Positions 8,001-20,699 of a DNA stretch of 30,307 nt are shown piece by piece. The position numbers and the translations under genes were made by a program. Each line of letters starts with the position of its first letter. The stretch's first letter is position 1. The stretch is from Whalleya microplaca (lineage: Eukaryota; Ascomycota; Sordariomycetes; Xylariales; Xylariaceae): the NCBI GenBank assembly GCA_022497155.1, contig MU385811.1, forward strand, positions 1-30,307, written 5' to 3'. The notes beneath the pieces are model-generated. The model was not told the origin of the DNA and searched no databases. It was given only the letters and a program-made list of their open reading frames with translations.

Positions 8001-9600
8001 AAAGGACTTTATATTTATACGCCCCATATTATATATAAAACGTCGTTAACTCTTTATTATCCGAATATATTTAAATGTAGTTAAACGCCTACCGGATATT
8101 AATCTTTATAAATATTTTCGCTTTCGAAATATACGCTAGCGTTTTTTTAATTAAAGGTAGCGGATATCGATTTTTTTGCATTAATATATTTAGTTTTTAA
8201 TAGTTTATATAAAACCGAAAACTATTATTTGCCTTAGGCACGAAAAAAACCGGGGCTATTTATAATATAATGCTTGATTTTATAAATCTTTTTTATAAGT
8301 TTTCGATAATATAAATACAAACTATTTTTAATTTATTTAAAGATATTTTATATAATAGGCTATATATTAAATTCTATCGCCCTTTATTATCCTTAAACTT
8401 AATATAATAGTTATATAGCCGATTAAAAGGGAGCTAATCGGAGTTTACTTTATTAAAAGCCTATAAAAAGTGTCGGTATTTTATTAAAACTATTTTTTAA
8501 AGCTTTTACCGGAACTTTTTCTTCTTTTTATCCGGAAGGCTGTCGAAAGCTTACTGCTTTTTCTTAATTTTTTTATCAATCTCGTATAGACTTATTATGT
8601 CGATATGCGATTTTTTAGCGGCTTTTAAAAAAAGTGCCGCAAAAATTACCGCTATATTTACGATAAAGTAATATCGGTACTAAAAAAAAGTATCCCGTAT
8701 TAAGCGGTAAAGTTTATATTTATTATAAAATTATTTAGTTTTTTTAAAAAGAGGCTTAAATTTTTTCGGCGGCGGTTTTAAAGCTTTTTTTATATCGGCT
8801 ATTTTATAATATATCTTCCGGATACTGTCTTAAGGCCTATCCTTTCTAATAGGGGAGGTCGGCCGTAAATAAATATATTCGGGTTAATATTTCGCCCGTA
8901 CGGATATAGCCTTTACCGGTTATTCGACTTTTGGCAATTTTAATTTAGCTATTTTTTAGCGTACGGTATTTAATTTAGCTAGGGCTATAAAGTTTAAGTT
9001 TATGTTATTTAACCGGAATTTTAGCTTTTTTATTTGCTAAAATTCTTTTTTATTAAAAACCGCTTTTATAATTACCGGGAGGCGGTTATATCGATAGAAA
9101 ACCGGCAATACTTTATTTTAATAAGGCTTATTTTTTAATTTTTCGAAATATTACTAAATATCCGGCAAAAAATTATTATACGCGTTAAGCCGTACTTCCG
9201 AAAAACCCGAAAAGATATTAATATATTATATTTCTAGAAAAATTAAATTCTCCCGGTAAATATCCGGAAGGACGTTATAATTGTAAAATTAATAGCGACT
9301 GATTAATATATTATATTTTAAGTCTAATATAATAAGGGCTACTTTTTGTAAAGTTTATTTTTAAATGCGCCAATTTATAATTAGCGTTTTTATAATTATT
9401 TATAAGTTTTTTAAGTTATAATCCCTAACTATCTATAATTAAAACCCCGTTATAACCTTAGGGTTTAAATATTACTTAATTAATTTAGTAAGTTTAAAGC
9501 TTATAAAAATATATTTATTTATTCTTATATCGGTAAAAGTATTTTTAGTAATAATAGAAATTTTATTAGCTATAATAGAACTTTTTATAAGAAATTAATT
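5040..9600 (-). pseudogene. pol: Element E pol remnant: protease, reverse transcriptase, RNase H, integrase
   Basis: On the minus strand, 9534-9501 reads DIRINKYIFI, where the ancestral DTGVNGYIFI of a retroviral-type aspartic protease is reached by C-to-T/G-to-A changes only. The reverse transcriptase active-site box is YIDNILIYS at 7914-7888, with one catalytic D now N (GAT to AAT). Downstream the frame still shows KFLGFIIRTNGIRVDPEKV and NFYRKFIP (about 7780-7640), standard Ty3/Gypsy thumb and connection sequence. Integrase is marked by KCQLAKVSRNKTP (6613-6575), the C-C half of the HHCC zinc finger, followed by VPD and the INFKV box where the ancestral sequence is VDFKV. Many TAA/TAG stops interrupt it. 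RNase H must lie between about 7600 and 6900, but I did not identify individual residues. Borders are approximate. Confidence 0.88.
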
Positions 9601-11144
9601 CCCGCCGAGATATCGATTTAAATAGTCTGCTAATATATTAACTATCTCTATTAATATTACCCTTAAAGGGAAGTTTATTTCGCCTAAGGTTATATATTTC
9701 CCGATCTGTTATCCTAACCCGCGTTACTAACCGACAGAAATCTTTTACGCTATTTGTAATGTATATAAATAAAGGTAACTAGGGTATCCCGATCTATATT
9801 ATTACGGCTTCGCTTATATTGCGGGTATAAATAATAAGCTGTAATATATTTATATTAATAATAGTTAAAATATTATCTATTATTAATTAACTGTTATATT
9901 TTGGCGAAACTTAATTTAAAGTACGTTTAAACCTGATTTATCGGGATTACGTTTTCCGAAATAAGTAGATTGCTGCCTCGGCTAGCCGTAGCACCCGCGC
10001 CGGCTTACGGGAGTTTACCTCCGCGATTACGTCCGCTATTTCCTCGCTTAATATTAGTTTATGCTTATATCTACGCGTTATTATAACCGGCTCCGCCGGA
10101 AAACGCGTTTATTTTTTACCGGCGCTCCTTATTTTACTAAAAATTAAGCACAATTTAGTTATAATATTAAATAAAGCGGGAAAAGTTATAATTAGGGTTA
10201 ATATATTAGCTAGTTATAACGTTTTAAATACGGGGTTATAGTTTTATATAAAACTTGTCTTTTTACTCCGCTTTCGGTAATATACGTTTATCTATTTTTT
10301 TTATAAACTCGTTTTTAAAAGTGTAAAATTTAGCCAGACTATTATTTATAATTAAGTTAATAAAAATTATTCTAGCTTTTTTATTTTTGTTTATATCCCG
10401 ATACTAAATATATATATATTTTATTAGGGCTACCGATATAATAATCCTATTTAGGTAATCCTTTTCCAAGTATTACTAAAGCTTTTTAGTAGCTTTTCCC
10501 TTAATATTAGATTTAATATCCGCTATATGGGCTTTATTAAAATCGAACCAGTTAGCGTTAGCCTTTAGGCGGTTATTTTATTTTCGGTACTATATAGTAA
10601 AGGAAACGGTATTTTTAGAAATATTATTATAAAACTTGGGTATATTAATCTTAGCCGATCGCTTCTTCTTTTCCAGATTAAAAAACGCTAATGCCGGGGT
10701 CTTATTTTATACAATAGCCTAGACATTTTAGTTTATAGCAGCAACGTTTTTCACACGCGGCGGGAAAATAGGGATAAAAATAGGAGTATGCTGTTATATT
10801 AAGGTATTACGCTAGCTTATTATAAGGTTAGTAATAGCCTGGTTAACGTCTTTTAGGCGTTAATAAAATTCCTCGGTTTCTTTACCCCCGGCTAGCTATT
10901 AATGTAAATTTCCGACTGTAATATTAGCCTCCTGGAGTAATTTTGTTAGATTTTTTTTTTTTTAGTTAGCGACTGCCAATTGTTATTACAGGTTTTAAAT
11001 CTCGGATTAAAACGTATCTAATTAATAATTCGATAACTCCGTAATAAAATTAATAACGAGCTAATTAATATTATCTAACTTTTTCGTAAACTTTATTACC
11101 TCCGAATCCTGGAGTTATAGCTAGTTTAGCAGCTTTTTCTTCAT
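9601..11144 (-). pseudogene. gag: Element E gag remnant
   Basis: A minus-strand ATG at 11144-11142 opens MKKKLLN and continues, with stops at former CAA/CAG/TGG codons, through LQDSEVIKFTKKLDNIN and GGKETEEFYQRLKDVN-like text. This is helical and charged, as expected of a capsid precursor. It precedes the protease in the right order and strand. A zinc knuckle could not be confirmed: a candidate around 9930 has unclear cysteine positions. The right part (about 9960-10140 and 10730-11130) retains more CA/TG and CG than the rest of E. The boundary with pol is estimated. Confidence 0.6.
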
Positions 11145-11986
11145 TTTTTTTCCCTTTTTTCCTAAAGCAAATACCTAATTTTTTATAACCCCGAAATTAA
11201 TATTTTATCTCTTTGTAATGCGATATAAATAACGATAGGTTTTATAATTAGTTATTATTAGAAAAACTTTTAGTTTTACTTCCTAAAAAAGGGCTTTAAA
11301 ATGCTGTCGCGCCATTTTTTCGAAAGTCTTTTTGTTAATTGTTCCGCTTATTTCGGGCTATACTTCCTTTTCTAAAAGGAATAGAAATACGAAAGGAAAT
11401 CCTGAAAACTTACTTTTTATAAAGAACTTAGCTAATTTATCCTTACGCTCGCGCGTATTTTTATCGATTTACGCTAAAGTAAAATTATAGCGGGTCGTTA
11501 TTAATTTGTCGGCAGTAATTAGTTATTTAAATTCCTTAAATAAGGTTTAAAAAGTAATAGATTTTAAGTCATTATTATCGTTATTGTCTTTTTTAATAAT
11601 ATATTCTCTAATAACGCTTAGGTTATAACTATAGTAAGGCTAAATCGGTCCGATCGTTAAGCGTCGGGCTAAAAAGCTATCGCGTCCCGGGCGTTTATTT
11701 TTACAAAAAAAGGCCTAATTATATTCTTCCGGATTAAATTAAACCTTTAAGCGCGCTTTTTCCGCACGTTTTTTTCTTATTTTCGCTATAATAGGCAATA
11801 GGTATTAAGGGTATAGGTAATTTAAGCCTGATATGGCTAGATAAATATAGGCTTCCGGGGAAGGTATAAGGGTATCCCAAGTATGCGACAAAAGCTATAA
11901 TACTAGTAATTACCTAATTAATTAATCGATTAATTAATTAATAGAAATTAAGCTTTTCCGAGACTATAGGGGATTAATCTTGCGAT
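11145..11986 (-). other. Element E leader between 5' LTR and putative gag start
   Basis: These 840 bases lie between the 5' LTR and the gag ATG. On the minus strand they contain fragments that read like protein (for example NARDAIAF and KKWRDSILKPF), so gag may start further upstream in another frame, or a separate leader frame may exist. No clear tRNA-complementary primer site was seen next to the LTR (minus-strand start ATCGCAAGATTAATCCCC). Confidence 0.45.
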
Positions 11987-12191
11987 TATTATAGTACGTG
12001 GTAATTGCTAAAGGCAAGGCTTTAATATTACTAGCTGTTATATTAAAATCGCAAAATGAGGAAAAAAGGAACGAATTTCCTAAGTGTGCGCTAAAGAAAT
12101 TCGTTTAAAAGGACCCCGCCGGGCTAACCCCGGTAAGTGACTAATACATGCACGGGCTATATACCACAGGTGGTCCGTATAAACCGTAACT
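11987..12191 (-). repeat. Element E 5' LTR
   Basis: This is the partner of 4821-5025, equal in length at 205 bp. It keeps some CA/TG bases lost from the left copy (ATACCACAGGTGGTCCG here against ATACTATAGGTAATCCG there), and the reverse elsewhere. The two LTRs were therefore mutated independently after insertion. Confidence 0.93.
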
Positions 12192-15100
12192 GATATTATA
12201 ATTATTATATACCTTATAGTAAATAATACCGGGCCTGCCACTTATATATATATTTCTGCTTCCGGTTCCTCTTTTCGGCCCGTCCCGCCCGCTTTTATTA
12301 TTACTATAAACCTCTCGCTTAAGCGCGACTCGCGTAACTTTTACTTACGCGTTTTCTCTATTCCTATTAACACTTCTCGCTACCGTAACCGTCTCTCTAA
12401 ATTCCTTTCCGTAAAAGTAAAAAAGGAAGCGATAGATATAAATAAAAAAAAAAATAATAAAAAAAACAAGCTAAATTATTAGCCCCTAACTAATATAAAT
12501 ATACCGTTCGGTTAAATCTATTACGTTTTTCGGTCGGTTTTATAATAATTTTAATTATCGGTTTACTAAAAAAATTATATAAATAAAAAGGGTTATTTAT
12601 TATTTACTCGGGAATAACGTTCGCGTTACTTATAATAATAAAAAATTTATAATCTCCCGTAACATTTTTTTATTTTATTTATATCCTTTTGTTTTTATAC
12701 CTTATTAATACTTTATTAATTATATAATTGCCGCGCGAATATAATTTTCGCCCTTTTTTTTACACTAATTTTTTTAAGCTTATCGTTTATTTTTATATTA
12801 CCGTAATTTTTTTTAAAATAATTTACTATTTCGGTATCCTTTAAGTTCTTAAACAGTTCTTATATTAAAGCTATATAGCCTACCTATTTTATTAACATTT
12901 ATTTAGTTTTTTTTCGCCTTTTCCGCTTAATAATTACTTAAATAATTTCTTTTATTTGCCACTTTATTTCTTTTTTTCCTTTTTTATTAACTATAAAAAA
13001 AAGTTATATATTTTCGTTCCTTTAAAAAAGTAAGGGATTATTTCTTACGTAATAAATAAGCTTGATATAAAACCGGTTATATATTCCTTTCGGTATATTT
13101 AATTTTATAACCTAAAAGCTAATAACGCGCGTTATTTTATATTTAACGTATAATTATACTAACTTTTATAAAAGTTAAGGTATAAAAATATTTTTAAACG
13201 TTAACTATACCTTATCCCTTATTTAAAATTACTTTATAAAAAATTGCCGCTCGTTAGCTACGTCTTTTTATCGTTATTATATAATTACTATTGCGGCTTA
13301 TATAAATTTTATTATTTTTTTTAAGCGCTAAATAAAAGCTTCCGCCCGTACGCGCGATTCGGAAATAGGTTTTAAAATATATTCCACTACTAAAATAAGT
13401 TTTATATAGTATTTATAAAATATAAAAAAAAAACTTAGCTTTATTATTATAATATTTTAATTATTAATTACGAGTATTACTTTTAGTAGTAATAAGTTTT
13501 ATTTAAATTAAACGTATAATATAAACGTTTAAAAATATACCAATACCTTTTAATTTATTTATTTAATAGCTCCGTTAATTTCCGGATAAAACGTAATTAA
13601 TAAACGCTACTTAATTTCTACTAATAAATAAAGCCGTTTTTAAAACCGCTTTATTTAATTAAATCTTTTGTTACTAATTATAATATAAAAAAAACTATAA
13701 TATTTTTAATAATAGTTTATAAATTATTTGATATATATTTCCGCCTCTATCGAAATTATAGCCTCTAATATAACCTACTTCCCTAATTAATTAAAAATTA
13801 CTATTATAAAAATAAGGTCCTATTCGAAAACAGCTAGTAGGTTAGTTATAAAATCGATAAATAGCTTACTATAAAATTAATCCGGAATAAGTAACAATTT
13901 TAAAAGCCCTTTTTTTTAGTTACGCTATACCGTTTTTCTTTTATAAATATCGTAATTTCTATAAAAACGTTTTACAAATACCGATATTTTAAGCCAATAA
14001 AACGTTCTCGAAAATATTATTAATATATTCTCCCTTCCCGGATACCCTACTAAATATAAGTTATAGATATTTTATATTAAAACGGTATAAAATAATTTTT
14101 AATTAAAGATCTAAATGCGCTCGCAAAAATATAATCGACCTTTATTATCGATATTATATTCCGATAATAATATTTTTACGTCTAAGTTTTTAAGGAACGT
14201 TCGATTTTTTTAAGTTACCGCTTTTATCGCTCGCGCGTAATTCGGGTTTTTCGCTACCTTTATATCTTATAATAATTACAAATTCTTATATTCGAAAATT
14301 TCTTTATTTTCCGGAATATTTTATCTATATAACTAAATATATTTTATTCCAATAGTCCCCGCTTATTTATATCTTTTAAACTATATATAAAATAACTATT
14401 TCCCTTATAATAGTTAAAATTCCCGTTTTTTATATCTTTCGTTTTATATTCTCTATAGCAAGTTTTATTCGCGCTATAAGAAAACGTTAAATCTAATATT
14501 TAAGCGTCTAGCGCAAAATTTCAATCGGAAATTAAAACGTATTAATTCCTTTAACTAACGTACTTATCGCTTAAAAAGTCTTTTAAAAGTTATAAAATAT
14601 TTCAGATTTTTATAATTAGATAAAATTATAAATATTAAAGCTATATTTCGTAATTCCGCGTTTTATATTCGCAAATAGCTTATAATTATTAGCAACTTTT
14701 TATTATAAATTTTATAATTAACTTCTGCCGAAATTAAGCGCCTAAAATAATAAGCTATAAGTAATAAAATCTCTCGCTTATTGCGTTATAACAAATATTT
14801 TCCGCAAGCTTATCTCGAGTAATCTATTTCGACTACTATCTTTTATTCGGGATTTTATTATACTAAAGCCGGTTTTTTTAAAAACGCTCGTTTAAAATTC
14901 TCAAACGCTAAATCTTCCGAAAGCCCTTATCGAAATAATACCCCCTTTTTTATAAATGCCGACAAAAAAGTAATAAAATCTATATAATTCTTAATAAAAT
15001 CCCGATAGAAGTTTATAAATCCCAAAAAATTACAGACTTCCCTAAGCGTTTTAAAAAGTTCCTATTTTTTAATTACTTATATCTTAGCCGGATCTATATA

Positions 15101-16420
15101 AACCCTTTTCCTTATTTTAATAATAAATCCCAAATATTTTATAATAGTTATTATAAATTTGTACTTATTTATATTTAAACTTAAGCCTGCTACTTTTAAA
15201 CATTTTAATATTTTTTTTACCTTATTAATATAATTTTTTTTTATCCCAAAAGAATAAATTAATATATCGTCTATATATATTAAACAAAAAATATTTAAAT
15301 ATTTTTTTAACGTACTATTTATATAACATTAAAACGTTATAAAAATACCCGTTAAATTAAAAAAGGTTACGAGCTATTTAAATAGCCTAAAGCAGATATA
15401 AAAAGCCGTTTTTTATTTATTTCCTTCCCTAATTTTAATTTTATAAAAAGCCGACTTAATATTTACCTTAAAAAATTATTTTATTCCCGAAAAGGTTTTA
15501 AGCGTTTTCTATATAAATAAAAATAAATACCGATTTTATTAGGTAATATTATTTAATATTTTATAATTGTAACAAAAACAGAATCTACCGTTCGGTTTCC
15601 GGACAAAAAATATAGAAACTTTTATAAGCAAACTATTTATACAAATATACCCTTTATTTAATAATTTAATTAATATTTTCTATAACGTTAATAATTTTTC
15701 CCGGGATATATTATATAATAGCCCCTAAAAAGCAGGTAATTTTTTACCCGCTTTATTACGGTTTAAGTTAATTTTATAATCGGCTTTTATACAGTATAAC
15801 AAAAAATTCTTACCTTTTTTTTTCTCGAATAACTATTTCCAGCCTTCTAACTAAAAAAAAAAATTTTTTTAAACGTTAGTTTCTTTTTTAAACGCTAAAG
15901 CTTTATTAATATCTACTAATATAATAATAAATATAACTATTTGCTAAACTATTACTCGTTTTCCCAGCTTTTTTTTACTTCCGAGCTTTTTTTATTTCTC
16001 CTATAAAATATATCGCATTAATATAAAGCGCTTCCCAAATTTCGCAAACTTTTATAGTTTCTAAAAAATATCCTTTTTTTTATACTTTTAGGTTTCCAGT
16101 AATTCCTATATATAATATATACTTATACGTTATATATATTACCCGGTTACACTTTATTTAGGGCTTTTTTAATATTATAAAATAATTTAAACTTAATATA
16201 ATATATATAAATATCCTTAACTTATACCTATTAAAGTTAGCCTTTATATAAGTTATCTCGCAAATTATACCCGAAACGTTTAATTTCTTTCTATAAGTAA
16301 CTTTTTTTACCGTTTTTTCCCGGATAAATATACGCAATAACTTTAGGCGTTTTATTATATTTTCGCTAATAATAATATAATATTTATATCCTAAATCTAT
16401 AAAAGTTTTTATATATAGTT
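12192..16420 (-). pseudogene. pol: Element C pol remnant: protease, reverse transcriptase, integrase
   Basis: Protease: the minus strand at about 16405-16379 reads FIDLGYKYY followed by ISENI, matching the LID-x-GCxCY...SE form of some fungal Ty3/Gypsy proteases with C now Y. Reverse transcriptase: YIDDILIYS at 15277-15251 is fully intact, followed by GLSLNINKYKF, KYLGFIIK and DPAKI (about 15200-15080). Integrase: VGYPGREN at about 14052-14029 is the zinc-finger loop (H now Y). After it come readable pieces of the DFIT...LP and VITDRL core down to about 13550. The coding region is then cut by element E at 12192. Numerous stops are present. RNase H lies by position between the two landmarks. 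Confidence 0.87.
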
Positions 16421-17335
16421 ATTAATTTAAATATATATCGATTATAAAAAATTCCCCGTTTATAAGTTATTCGGTTATATTAATTTTTTTTACTATTATA
16501 TTAAACTTTTAAACATAACTTTATTTAAAAGCTACTCGTTTTCTTACTTCTTTAGTATTTCTTCGGCTCTATTTTTTTTAAATTTATAGCCTACTATTAT
16601 ATTAACTTTAATACAGGTAAGTAATCTTATAAAACGATAGGCATACTTTTTAAATAGGTAGCTTTTTTTCTTATATTATAAACATTTTCCGCGCTTTATT
16701 CGAGCGTTTTATTCTTTATTTATTACCCATTTAGCCCGCTAACTTCCCACTAATATAATTATACCGGTTATTAATATATCGCTTTTATAATTAGTCTTAA
16801 AGTAATTAAAGATAAAAGGTAATAAGCCCGGAAAAAATAATCTACCCGGCGTAATCCCGCCTCTTAAACTATTCCCGTTATAATAAGATAGCAATCTCTT
16901 AAATCGGGCTATAACATTTATTATTTAGTAAACCTAGTTTTAGTAAATATTCGGTAGCGCTACTAAAACTAACACGTTTTTAAATTTATCGTTAATCGCT
17001 TTTTCGATAAATATAAGTTTCGCTTTATTATTTTATATATTACCCCTTATTTTTATTAGCAGTCGCTCGAAATTAATATAAAAAAATATAAAGGTTTAAT
17101 TAATAAACTGGCGGTATTTATATAGTTTACCCCCCGCTTTAATAACTTTATTACGGTTTTTATAAACATTCGATAAATATTAAAAAAAAATATTAGATTA
17201 TATATCCTATTAGGTTTTCCTATAGTATAATATAACTTTATTACGCGTTATATGTTATTTTCGAGCCGCTTATAAATATTATACCACTTATTTTAATCCC
17301 TTTCTATAAACTCCGTATCTTTTTAAAGCTTATAT
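16421..17335 (-). pseudogene. gag: Element C gag remnant, downstream part, with CCHC knuckle
   Basis: Minus-strand codons at 16684-16643 keep exactly the C-x2-C-x4-H-x4-C spacing of a retroelement zinc knuckle: C, then Y for C, S for G, Y for H, LFKK, then Y for C. Each change is a single C-to-T or G-to-A step. Upstream, a helical gag-like frame (KDTEFIERD, KWYNIYKRLE, YYTIGKPNRIYN, about 17315-17170) runs to the D insertion at 17335. The N-terminal part continues at 28838-29375 beyond element D. Confidence 0.8.
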
Positions 17336-17563
17336 TGTTATAGGGCTAATGTGCCGTGGCACATATATATAGCTTGTCTTTTTCTTTTACTCTTAGATAA
17401 AATATAGACAGCTTAAACGGCCTTATCGCCGATAATAGACACATTTTTTCTTTCGATTAATCACTGTTATAAATGACTCTTTTATTTTCGTCGCCTTAAT
17501 TACCTCCGATTAGCTAAGCCATAAAGTAGCACCTCCTTTACCTTAATACCCTGTCCTAAGACA
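17336..17563 (+). repeat. Element D 5' LTR
   Basis: It starts TGTTATAGGGCTAATG and ends with CTGTCCTAAGACA. It contains the perfect inverted repeat ATGTGCC-GT-GGCACAT (17349-17364), followed by ATATATATAGCTTGTC, a likely TATA element. It is less RIP-altered than its partner. The last ~20 bp are the same as in the A LTRs. Confidence 0.93.
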
Positions 17564-17583
17564 TTTAGCTCTCCCGGACAGGC
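17564..17583 (+). other. Primer-binding-site position of element D, shared with family A
   Basis: TTTAGCTCTCCCGGACAGG begins directly after the LTR, and the similarity to family A continues for about 65 bp (TTAACTTTTT, TTTTAATTAAT, AATAGT). Sharing exactly this site is what one expects of a non-autonomous element and its helper. Confidence 0.6.
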
Positions 17584-17639
17584 TTTAACTTTTTCGCTTT
17601 TTTAATTAATTAAGAAGAATAGTTTAAATAGAGGCAGCA

Positions 17640-19700
17640 GTAAGAAAAAATTAAAAAAAAAAGACTTTAACAAAACCCTTAAAACTACTAAACTAACCGA
17701 ACTTATAAAAAAGAAGCACTAACTAAAAAAAAGAACTAACGGTAAATAATTATTTAAAATAAAAAAGCAATACTAAAAATAAATAAATTAATAAAGAGAC
17801 TTATAAAAAACCTATAATATATATTAATAAACTAGTAATACAGAAATATAAAAATACAGAGAATATAAAATATAAAAAGCACGAGAATATAGTAATATAA
17901 AGATATAAAAAAACATAAGTTCTAATAAAGTAAGTTAAATACGAAAAAATCAACAGTATAAAAAATTAGGAAAGATTAGAAAATTATAAAATATATAGCA
18001 AATAATATACGAAAACGTGTTATAGTTTAAACCTATAAGGTAAACTAAGGTAGAATTTAAGTAACGAGAATAATATCCGAGCTTTTAATTAGCTTATAGG
18101 TAGTTTTATTATATAATTAATTAATTAATATAATATAATAGCCAGATTAGCGACTTATTATCGAGATCCTTTTTAAAAGTTTCCTAATTTTTAAAACTAT
18201 TATTAGCGTCCTAAAAGATAGTTACAATTTTATATTTAAAATATTATAGGACTACAATTTAGTATAATTAAAAAAAATAGATTATATTCCCCCAAAATCA
18301 AGTATAATTAAAGAATTAAGACAACTAAATAATAAAATATCTTAAATTATACTAAATATAGCTAAAAAAAATCCTTCCGACTAACCGATAGTTAAAAGAC
18401 TATTAACTCTATTATTAATTAAAAGCACTAGTAAAATAAAAAAAACTCGGCATTATATAGTTAGAATATTTAATTAAAAATAACTAACTAAAAGACTTTA
18501 TCTCTTAATATAACGAAAAACGTATAAATTAATAAAAAGCTTACAGATTAAAATATAGCTTCCGATTAAAAGCGACTTATTATAACCGGAAAAACCAGGT
18601 TTATAGTAACGGCTACGTTACTAAACCCTCGAAATTACCTATAGCTTTTATTCGATAGAAATAATATTATAAATTAAATTAAAAATGTAATATATATATT
18701 CAATAAATACGGCTTAAAAAATAATATTAAAATTAGGGAAATGCTATATTAGACAGATAATTAAATTAATAAATAATAAATCGAAACTTTACTAAAAAAT
18801 ATTATTATTTAGAAAAAAGCAAAGGTAATTTTAAAGCAATATTTTAAAATTAGTGACTTAAAGCAAACAAAAACCCTTATAAAACAGTTAAAAAACCTGG
18901 AAAAAAGTGACAAACTATTTAGACCGATAGAAATTTATTATTATATTTTAGATTATTCGGTTCGGGTAAAAAACGTCCGGAAATAAAGAAAAATTAAGGG
19001 ATAAAACGTTATTTTCGTTAATAATTTATAGCAAAAAATCAATTAAAAGGTTATTAAATAAATTATATAGTTTTGCTCGAAATTATATAACGAACTTTTC
19101 GAATTAAATTACGAAAAAACCTAAAACGTTATATATATATAAACGGATATTATAGTCGGCTTAATAAACTATAACAGCTATAATATCCGATAGGTTTCGC
19201 CCGATTAATAATATAAAAATAAATCGGTTAATTATTAACGTTTAGTTCGGTTCCGTTTATTACTAATAAACCTAAAACAGTTTAAAATTATCCTAAAAAA
19301 AAAGACTTTATTTTTCTAGCCAAACAAAATAAAAGACTTAATTAAATTTATAAAATAAATATCTATTATATAACTTAAAGCTAACAAAAATCTTACTATA
19401 TTTATAAAAAAACTTTAATTAATATTACCGAAATTAAAATATTACGCCCTATAAAAAGAAACCTTTACTTAATAAAATATTTAAAAACGTAAAATAGGGA
19501 ATATATCTTTTAATATTTATCGCGCCGGACCTTTAAATAAAAAAGGAGAATATAAAAAATATAATAGCCGATAAAATTAAAATAGTCGATATATATTACA
19601 ACCGACATTATTTCAGAGGTATAATCGAAATACCTATTTTTTTTCCGGAAAATTAGGCCACTTTTCTACTACCTGCTTCTTAATAACGTCGTTAAGCCGC
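17640..19700 (+). pseudogene. gag: Element D gag remnant
   Basis: The segment precedes the protease in the plus orientation. At 19637-19677 the plus frame reads YFFSGKLGHFSTTC. The spacing fits C-x2-C-x4-H-x4-C with the first C now Y (TGT to TAT) and the second replaced by S; the H and last C are intact. A long charged, helical, stop-riddled frame (KELRQLNNKIS, PIVKRLLTLLL around 18310-18420) fits gag. I could not fix a start codon. At over 2 kb this would be a long gag, so part may be leader. Confidence 0.6.
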
Positions 19701-20699
19701 AATAATATAATACGATATAATAATTAACTTAAGGGATATTTTATCGGAAATTTTTAAGCTGCTCCCGAAATTAAAAATATTCTATTCCTTAAGTATATAA
19801 TTACTAAAAGTAAAATAAATAAAAAAAATATTATTTAAGCCTATTTATAATTTCTATATAAAACAGGGGTATATAATACTTAAATTCAGAAATTAGCTTA
19901 TTACTACCTTTATAAATATAATAAAATTAAAAAAGATATAAAGTTTAAATAAAACTATAATTTTATTCAATTAATAGCTAATCTATAAAATTATAATCCG
20001 GAAATAATACTAGCTATAGATTTAAAAGTTAATAATATTAAAATAAAAGGCTTAAAAAGTAATACTTTTTATAAATTTATAAATCTATAAAATTATTTTT
20101 AGAAAAAACTAACTATTAATAAAAGCGGGAATCCTATATATAAAACAGTAATTAAACCGGCTTAATATAAAAGTAAAAATAAAATTAACGTTTTAGTATT
20201 AAAGAGATATAAAAATATAAACGGCAATATATCTATAAAAAAAATAATCGATAAAATATTATTAAGGCTAAACCCTCTACCTTTAATAATACTAGAGACA
20301 CCAAAATAAACCCAAGCTAATAAGCTAGAGAGTATTATACCTAATTAACTAGCTTCAGTTTTAATTTCGGAATATTAGAAGAAAAGAATCTTTAAAAATG
20401 CGGCAAAAAAATTTAAAGTCTTATAAAATAATTTAATCAAGTATTATATAAGGTTTAATAAAGTATTACTTTAATACCTATTCGATAAAGCGGGTGAGAT
20501 AAGTCAGAAACCTTATAAAATAATTTATATCCTTTTAGCCGAAATAATTAATTAGTAGTAATAAAAATAGCAATCTCAATTTAATTTTATACCAAACGTA
20601 TTATAGCCAGTCTTTACGCCTAATAAATTTTAAAACAACCTTATAACTATATTAATTAATAACGTATTTATAATATCCGGTAACGCTACTTAAATTATT

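Larger units (their letters stand above)
4816..12196 (-). mobile_element. Element E: Ty3/Gypsy LTR retrotransposon (4821-12191) with GATAT target duplication
   Basis: Direct repeats of 205 bp at 4821-5025 and 11987-12191 bound a 7.4-kb element, and GATAT flanks it at 4816-4820 and 12192-12196. Coding remnants read on the minus strand in the order gag (from about 11144), protease (9534-9501), reverse transcriptase (7914-7888 for the active-site box) and integrase (about 6800-5500). This order is typical of Ty3/Gypsy. A tract of 11 C on the plus strand (5027-5037), G on the coding strand, directly precedes the 3' LTR as polypurine tract. The element is inserted in the distal part of element C. 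Stops throughout show it is dead. Confidence 0.93.
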
